Positions 58,858-64,000 of a DNA stretch of 64,000 nucleotides are shown one piece after another. A program made the translations under genes and the position numbers. The stretch is taken from contig CAZDDI010000008.1 of NCBI GenBank assembly GCA_964504195.1, forward strand, positions 1 to 64,000. The letters run 5' to 3'. The stretch comes from CAZDDI01 sp964504195 (GTDB lineage Bacteria; Chloroflexota; Anaerolineae; B4-G1; SLSP01). The notes under the pieces were generated by a model. It searched no databases. It was given only the letters and a program-made list of their open reading frames with translations, and was not told the DNA's origin. Each line of letters starts with the position of its first letter. Within the stretch, counting starts at the first letter, position 1.

Positions 58858-59307
58858 TCACACCCGCCGCCCGCCTTTGAGCTCAGACTGGAGCACGGCC
58901 AGCATCTCCCAATCGCTACGAGCCGCCAACGCCGCCTGCTCCGGCCAGGTAGTTGGATCAGCAATACGCCGAATACCGCCTTCGGCAAGCACTTCCGTCA
59001 ACCGTGCAATATCCGCAGCTGCCAATTGGGCAAATGTCGTGATACCTGCGGATTGCAAAAGCGCGGAGATTTTTGGCCCAATACCCTCAATGCGCTTCAA
59101 ATCATCGGGTAGAAATGACACAGTCGGCGCAGGCGGAATAGCAGATGGGGCAGGAAGTTCCACTGAAAAGCGTTTTGGCACTGGTGCGGGCACAGAACGC
59201 GCACAACAAGGGACACCCACACGTCGGCGCCACAACCACACTACCCCAAGCAACAGCAAGGGTAGTAACCAGACCCACCACCGATCACATTCACGTTTAT
59301 CGTCCAT
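58858..59307 (-). CDS. Membrane-anchored helix-hairpin-helix protein
   Basis: A 149-residue protein from ATG 59307 (AGGAGG six bases upstream). An N-terminal membrane helix (10-28) and a Pro-rich spacer precede a helix-hairpin-helix domain (about 65-145) with DDLKRIEGIGPKISALL, as in DUF4332-like and ribosomal L21-associated proteins. Such domains bind DNA or protein. A membrane-tethered form is common in Chloroflexota and other phyla, but its role is unknown. It lies upstream of the subtilase gene on the same strand, 130 bases away. Confidence 0.75.
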   Translation of the reverse strand: MDDKRECDRWWVWLLPLLLLGVVWLWRRRVGVPCCARSVPAPVPKRFSVELPAPSAIPPAPTVSFLPDDLKRIEGIGPKISALLQSAGITTFAQLAAADIARLTEVLAEGGIRRIADPTTWPEQAALAARSDWEMLAVLQSELKGGRRV

Positions 59308-59503
59308 AGCCACCTCCTAATAATCAAGTATCAACAAACTTCGGTAAACTCACCACCGGATTAGCATAAACACTATACTGTCTACGCCATTTAGTTTTAA
59401 GGTCACCCCACCCCACACTGCGTAACTACACATATCATAACCCAGATTTTCACTTACGTCCAATCCACACCGGGTATAGATCAAATTATTGCGAATTTGC
59501 GTG

Positions 59504-59574
59504 ACGTCATTTCCGCTTGCGCGGGAATCTAATACATTGCGTGGCTCTGGATGCCCACCTGCACGGGCAGGACA
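59504..59574. repeat. Degenerate GTCATTCCCGC-type intergenic repeat
   Basis: Contains GTCATTTCCGC..GCGGGAATC and GGATGCCC..ACGGGCA, two small hairpins as found in widespread REP-like elements. The copy is decayed. It is the only feature in the 450-base gap 59308-59761. Confidence 0.55.
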
Positions 59575-59761
59575 CGGTAACACAGTTTTTATAAGGTATT
59601 TCTATTTTTTCCCTGAGATTTATTCCACACCCATCCGCATCGGGGGTGATTCACTTTTCCGCTTTTAAGTCTATCGCTATCAGCGTTGAGTCTCGGCAGG
59701 TTCGCTACCTTTTCATTACAGAGATGTTCTAAGTTGTGTCAACCAGTAACATAAAGGGCAA

Positions 59762-59789
59762 TTGCTATTTCGCTTCAATGGGGTAGAAT
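59762..59789 (+). promoter_or_regulatory. Possible promoter of the PASTA kinase gene
   Basis: TTGCTA at 59762-59767 and TAGAAT at 59784-59789 with a 16-base spacer, about 28 bases before the ATG. Confidence 0.45.
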
Positions 59790-59816
59790 AGATGCACCAA
59801 TCAAGGGAGCAGGCAG

Positions 59817-61775
59817 ATGGAATTAAATGTCCTGAATCAACGCTATCAACTATTGGAGCAGCTCGGTGCCGGTGGCATGGCGACTGTGTACCGGGCTTAC
59901 GATCAATTGCTGGATCGCCCGGTCGCAGTTAAGGTGTTGCGCCCGTTATATGCCAATGATCAAAGTTTTCGCGAGCGATTCCTCTCCGAAGCTCGCGCTG
60001 CTGCACGCCTGGATCATCCCAACATCGTCCGTATCTATGATGTGGGCGAAAGTGAAGACCAACAACCCTATATCATCATGGAGTTAGTGGAAGGGCAAGA
60101 CCTCAAAACCCTCATCCAGGCACAGCGCCCTTTGCCGATGCCGCAGGCATTGAATCTGGCCCGGCAAATCTGCTCCGGTGTTGGCTATGCACATCGCACT
60201 GGCATTGTACATTGCGATTTAAAACCTGAAAACATTCTCGTGACCCCCACCGGGCAGGCGAAGGTGGCAGATTTCGGCATTGCGCGGGTGTTGCAAGATG
60301 GGCTGCGCACTACAGAAAAAGAAGTAGTAGTGTGGGGCAGCCCGCACTACCTTTCGCCGGAACAAGCCGCTGGGGAGACGCCGGTGCCTGCCTCGGATGT
60401 GTACAGTATCGGCGTGATTATGTATGAAATGCTCACCGGCGTGCCCCCCTTCCACTCGGAAGACCCAACGGAATTACTGACCAAGCATCTGCGTGAAACA
60501 CCAGCCCCGCTCACCTCGCTCAACCCACGTATCCCACCGCAAATAGAGTGGATGATTCTTAAAGTGCTCGCCAAAGAGTCGGCGCATCGCTATCGTAACG
60601 CCGAACAATTTGGGCTGGCGCTGACGGCCTACGTCCAACAGGGCAGTGAGATGACCGCGCCACAAAACACGCTTACCCCACCCCCGCCGCCTCACATTGA
60701 CGCGACTGTCGCCATCACGCCTCCACCTTATAGCGCGCCATCTGTTACACCCATGAAGGGTGCAGCGTTGTCGCAGGAACCAGAGAACAATAGTCCCGAT
60801 TGGTTCTTAGGTGTACTCTTGGTAGTGGCTTTTGTCGCTGTGGTCGGCCTGATTCCGCTGTATATGTCTGCGTGGCGACTCTATCAGACTGCGCCGCCAA
60901 TGCCCGGCCCTACGCTTGAGGTCACAGAGACGGTGCTACCCACTGAACCAGGCGCTATTGTCACCGTGCCGAGCTTGCTAGGGCTGACTGCCCCGGATGC
61001 GCAACGCCTGATTGAAGGGTTAGGGTTACGCTTGACCGTGCTGGGCGAGCAGGAATCTGCCGACGCTACACCCGGCGCTATCATCGTGCAGCAGCCCAAC
61101 GCAGGAACTCGTGTATCCGATAATACCGAAGTACAAGTAGTCATTGCGGCAGGGCGTAGCTATGTATTGCCCGAGCTGATCGGTTACTCGTTAGATGGTG
61201 TGCGCACGGGATTGGAAACGGAGGGACTACTGATTGTGACAGAGGAAATCTGGAGCACTGAACCGGCAGGCCGTATTTTGGGGCAGCTCCCGCCAGCCGG
61301 TTTGGAAGTGCGCGCTGGAGCTACTGTTACCCTCACCATTAGCGGGGGAGTTGAGCAGCCATTACCGCTTCAAGTCAATCTCAACAATCAAGTCATGCTG
61401 GAAGAAGCATTCATTCAGCGTGCCTCATTCCGCGCTGGTAGTCCACTGCCCCTTACGTTGCGTTGGCGTTGTTTGCAACCCCTGGCACCATCATATAAAG
61501 TTTTTGTTCACTTGCTCAGCCTGAATGGACAACAACTAATTGCTCAGCGGGATGTTGAACCAGTGAGCGGTTTGCGGCCCACCAATACCTGGCAGCCCGG
61601 TGAGTTGATTATTGATCCGCATCAGATTACCATCCCCAACGGCACACCGGCGGGAACCTACCAACTGCGTGTAGGACTCTACATTCCTGAAGGTCGCTTG
61701 CCCGTCGTGGATTCCGGCAAGACGCAAGTGATTGAGCATAGCATTTTTATTACAAATATCGAAATAACACCATAA
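59817..61775 (+). CDS. PASTA-domain Ser/Thr protein kinase
   Basis: A 652-residue membrane kinase (AGGGAG before the ATG). Residues 9-275 form a Hanks-type kinase with GAGGMATVY, Lys39, IVHCDLKPENIL (catalytic Asp; His-Cys-Asp version of HRD) and DFGIA. After a Pro-rich juxtamembrane part, one membrane helix lies at ~332-354. Outside are two PASTA domains (about 380-445 and 447-513), which in other bacteria bind peptidoglycan fragments. A further ~135-residue beta-rich domain at the C-terminus (residues ~515-652) is not usual for PknB-like proteins. The gene is close to a solute-binding protein and a Cache sensor, so envelope sensing is the theme. Confidence 0.93.
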   Translation: MELNVLNQRYQLLEQLGAGGMATVYRAYDQLLDRPVAVKVLRPLYANDQSFRERFLSEARAAARLDHPNIVRIYDVGESEDQQPYIIMELVEGQDLKTLIQAQRPLPMPQALNLARQICSGVGYAHRTGIVHCDLKPENILVTPTGQAKVADFGIARVLQDGLRTTEKEVVVWGSPHYLSPEQAAGETPVPASDVYSIGVIMYEMLTGVPPFHSEDPTELLTKHLRETPAPLTSLNPRIPPQIEWMILKVLAKESAHRYRNAEQFGLALTAYVQQGSEMTAPQNTLTPPPPPHIDATVAITPPPYSAPSVTPMKGAALSQEPENNSPDWFLGVLLVVAFVAVVGLIPLYMSAWRLYQTAPPMPGPTLEVTETVLPTEPGAIVTVPSLLGLTAPDAQRLIEGLGLRLTVLGEQESADATPGAIIVQQPNAGTRVSDNTEVQVVIAAGRSYVLPELIGYSLDGVRTGLETEGLLIVTEEIWSTEPAGRILGQLPPAGLEVRAGATVTLTISGGVEQPLPLQVNLNNQVMLEEAFIQRASFRAGSPLPLTLRWRCLQPLAPSYKVFVHLLSLNGQQLIAQRDVEPVSGLRPTNTWQPGELIIDPHQITIPNGTPAGTYQLRVGLYIPEGRLPVVDSGKTQVIEHSIFITNIEITP

Positions 61776-61899
61776 TTCGAAAACTTCATCGGCGGTTGAG
61801 AGTGCCACAACGCGGTGCTGGTTTCGACCCGTTCAATCAACGGCTTCGAGGATTTTTCGGATGGTTCATCAAATTGTTGTTCCGCGAGAGAGGCTGGTC

Positions 61900-62706
61900 A
61901 TGCTCAGACCACGCAGCGTATACAATTTTACTATCGTTTACCTGCTGCTCTGTTTACTATTAAACGCCTGCCGCGCCAGTTCTCCATTGCCCCTACCTCA
62001 ATCGCCGCGCGCGCAAGAATTACGTACGCGCGGCAAACTCATTATCGGTACAGCGTTAACCGCCCCCTTCATCTATCACGACCCACAAACCGGCGCCTAC
62101 ATTGGTCACGATGTTGCCATTGCAGAAGCCATCGCTGCACATATCGGTGTTCCTATCGAATGGCGCGAAATGGCCTTCGCTGACCTGCTCCCCTCGCTTC
62201 AGGCAGGACAGATTGATCTGGTGATTGCGGCGATGTACATCACTGACGAACGCTCTGAAATTGCACTTTTCTCCGATGGTTATGTGGATACCGGACTGGC
62301 AATGGTCATCCGACAAGGCGACCCAGACATCACCGCTCCCAACGAGCTTGCCGGGCGCATCATTGGGGTTAAAGAAAGCGCCACCGGTCATCGCTTTGCT
62401 CACCGGCTGCAAAACGATGGGATTTCCCTTAGTGTTCGGGCCTATGCTAATACCCAGGACTCACTTGAAGACCTTAGCGCCGGGTATGTAGACGTTGTCT
62501 TCAATGATTATGTCAACACGTTGCTGTACATCAAAACGCATCCCGATTTGCGCGTGATTGACCTAATCCTCGAACCGGCCCAGTTGGGCATCGCTGTACA
62601 ACAAGGGGATACGGGCCTGCTTGCGCTTGTCAATGAGGTACTGGCACAGCTCCGTACGACAGGAATGCTGGATACACTTTACCAGCAATGGATTGAAGCT
62701 CCATAA
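61900..62706 (+). CDS. Family 3 solute-binding lipoprotein
   Basis: About 268 residues from ATG 61900 (GAGAGG nine bases upstream; an in-frame ATG at 61861 is less well supported). The signal peptide ends in lipobox LNAC. The mature part is a SBP_bac_3 domain (GKLIIGTALTAPFIYHDPQTGAYIGHDVAIAEAI, later LAGRIIGVKESATGHRFA and the hinge DVVFNDYV), which binds polar amino acids in ABC importers. No permease or ATPase gene follows; the next gene, seven bases away, is a Cache-HAMP-GAF sensor, so the protein probably delivers a ligand to a receptor instead of to a transporter. Confidence 0.88.
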   Translation: MLRPRSVYNFTIVYLLLCLLLNACRASSPLPLPQSPRAQELRTRGKLIIGTALTAPFIYHDPQTGAYIGHDVAIAEAIAAHIGVPIEWREMAFADLLPSLQAGQIDLVIAAMYITDERSEIALFSDGYVDTGLAMVIRQGDPDITAPNELAGRIIGVKESATGHRFAHRLQNDGISLSVRAYANTQDSLEDLSAGYVDVVFNDYVNTLLYIKTHPDLRVIDLILEPAQLGIAVQQGDTGLLALVNEVLAQLRTTGMLDTLYQQWIEAP

Positions 62707-62712
62707 AACCAC

Positions 62713-64000
62713 ATGACCACACCTTCCACCTCCAGATTTCCCAAAAATCGGTTGAGCCAACGGCTGACGTTGCTATTCATACTAATTGCTACTGTGCCGC
62801 TCATTTTTGGCGGTGTATTTGCCGTGACTTTGGGAAACATCTTTGGCGAAGAAGAGGTCACGCATCGGCAAAAGATGTTCGTGACGTTAGGACAAACCCT
62901 CATCGAGCAATACCTGGACAGCATTCTGAACGACTTGCACAGCGCCGGGCTTTTGGCCTTGCATGACTCCGAACATATTGATATCACGCTCGCCGCCTTA
63001 TGTGCCAAATCGCCAACGTTATACCTGGAAATCAGTGTGGCCGATACTGACGGTAATGAATTAAGCCGCCTGCACAATTGTATCGCCGTTCCGCATGCCA
63101 CTTTGGAGCAGCGGACCGAGTACGAGCCGTTTTTTCGAGCCAATCGTGGGGAAATCTACATCGGGGATGTCTCATTTTTAACGAACAACGAACCGATCGT
63201 GCGCCTTTCCCGCCCGGTCAGCATTAACGAACACACAGTCATCGTGATGGCACATGTCAACTTGCAACAGCTCTGGGCGCCGCTCGACCGGCTCAGTGCT
63301 GGTGAAGGCAGCTACTTTTATCTGGTAGACCGCCGGGGCAATCTTGCCGCCTATCGCGACTTGACCCTGGTACGTGAAGGGCGAAGCCTCAACACATTCC
63401 CAACGGTATTTCATCTCATGCAAGACACAGGAAGCGTCATCACTGCACGTTATCGGGGATTACTAGGCACTGAAGTCGTTGGCAGTTCCGCCCGTATCAA
63501 GCAGACCCATTGGGGGATCGTCATTGAACAGCCTCGTGCCCAGGCTTTTGCGGTACAGCAACGCTTGGTACTAGGCTTCATTCTACTCGTTGCCGCCGCC
63601 GGAGCAATCGGAGTAGAAATCGCCCTGGCCCGTGCCCGCGATATTGTGCGTCCCATCCAACGACTCGCGCGGGGCGCAGAAGCCATCGCTCAGGGGGATT
63701 TTTCGCACACATTGCCAGTAACTTCCGATGATGAAGTCGGCGCTGTCGCAGAAGCCTTCAACGTCATGGTTGTTCGGTTACGAGAACTCATAGAAAATCT
63801 GCAAAAGCGGGTCAAGGAGCTAACTCTACTTCACGCTGTAGCGCAAGCCGGAGTAGAATCAGCTACTGTCGAAACGTTGTTGGAGCGAGTCGTCACCATT
63901 GTCGAGGGCATCTATCGCCCGGCCAAATTCGGCGCGATGCTATACGACGCTGTCGCCGACCGCTTGTACGTTCCTGTGCCGCACCTACTGCCGGAGGGAC
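62713..64000 (+). CDS. Cache-HAMP-GAF transmembrane sensor (3' end outside window)
   Basis: The frame starts at ATG 62713 and stays open to the end of the window (429 codons). A first membrane helix (about 19-43) is followed by an extracytoplasmic Cache-like sensor domain (about 45-275; elements such as YLEISVADTDGNEL and GSYFYLVDRRGNLAAY), a second helix (about 285-305), a HAMP domain (305-358, VRPIQRLARGAEAIAQGDFSHTLP) and the beginning of a GAF domain. The missing C-terminus most likely carries a histidine kinase, cyclase or GGDEF output. It is seven bases after the solute-binding protein gene. Confidence 0.9.
   Translation, partial: MTTPSTSRFPKNRLSQRLTLLFILIATVPLIFGGVFAVTLGNIFGEEEVTHRQKMFVTLGQTLIEQYLDSILNDLHSAGLLALHDSEHIDITLAALCAKSPTLYLEISVADTDGNELSRLHNCIAVPHATLEQRTEYEPFFRANRGEIYIGDVSFLTNNEPIVRLSRPVSINEHTVIVMAHVNLQQLWAPLDRLSAGEGSYFYLVDRRGNLAAYRDLTLVREGRSLNTFPTVFHLMQDTGSVITARYRGLLGTEVVGSSARIKQTHWGIVIEQPRAQAFAVQQRLVLGFILLVAAAGAIGVEIALARARDIVRPIQRLARGAEAIAQGDFSHTLPVTSDDEVGAVAEAFNVMVVRLRELIENLQKRVKELTLLHAVAQAGVESATVETLLERVVTIVEGIYRPAKFGAMLYDAVADRLYVPVPHLLPEG

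Overview
The window looks like a chromosomal segment of a member of the Chloroflexota, most likely an Anaerolineae-like, free-living, respiring bacterium. This is inferred from the style of the genes: many GAF/REC/histidine-kinase hybrids, lipoproteins and secreted enzymes with Thr/Pro-rich linkers, PASTA and PQQ Ser/Thr kinases, MglA-type GTPases and a high-GC, E. coli-like-promoter architecture. No rRNA or tRNA gene was recognised and no marker settles the species.

Layout. 1-2.3 kb: tail of an unknown protein, a HEAT-repeat membrane protein bracketed by two 54-bp repeats, and a PD-(D/E)XK-like protein. 2.4-6.5 kb: two translationally coupled hybrid histidine kinases. 6.5-12 kb: a repeat element, a nuclease-family remnant, a DUF4241 protein, a ferric-reductase-like flavocytochrome divergent from a pentahaem cytochrome c, a DUF5678-like protein and an AT-rich orphan gene. 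12.1-18.9 kb: a cytochrome c maturation (Ccm) operon, ccmE-[REP transposase and REP array]-ccmFG fusion-small membrane protein-ccmI-like-ccmAB fusion-ccmC-ccmD-like. 19-29.5 kb: lipoproteins, membrane proteins of unknown role and an envelope operon (FlgD-Ig-like lipoprotein, two family 2 glycosyltransferases, an anchored glycosidase, a TPR-like lipoprotein). 29.5-33.1 kb (minus strand): threonine synthase fused to a response-regulator receiver, a REC-histidine kinase and msrA. 33.4-40.3 kb: a phospho-signalling operon (Ser/Thr kinase-PQQ, PP2C phosphatase, DnaJ-VWA, FHA, small protein, OmpR-type regulator, MglA-type GTPase). 40.4-47.5 kb: YugP-like metalloprotease, class V aminotransferase, M29 aminopeptidase, metallophosphoesterase and GH3 glucosidase. 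47.5-52.6 kb (minus strand): metB-like, lysC, asd and a HAD-like gene, all overlapping, behind a SAM-I riboswitch, terminator and promoter. 52.8-64 kb: class III cyclase-AAA-TPR protein, a secreted subtilase with about 25 PESWAG repeats, a helix-hairpin-helix membrane protein, a PASTA kinase, a family 3 solute-binding protein and a truncated Cache-HAMP-GAF sensor.

The main unifying oddity is repeat DNA. A short palindrome with core AGACCTGTCAGG occurs around a REP-associated tyrosine transposase, inside that transposase gene in frame, and in frame inside ccmF. Three full and one half copy of a ~130-bp MITE-like element share the related core ACCTGGCAGGT. Other low-complexity repeats sit in frame in a histidine kinase, in the ccmA-ccmB junction and at the 5' end of a glycosidase gene. 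Together they suggest a genome in which small repeats repeatedly enter genes without breaking them. The second theme is unusual signalling fusions, above all the threonine synthase-receiver protein overlapping a histidine kinase gene.
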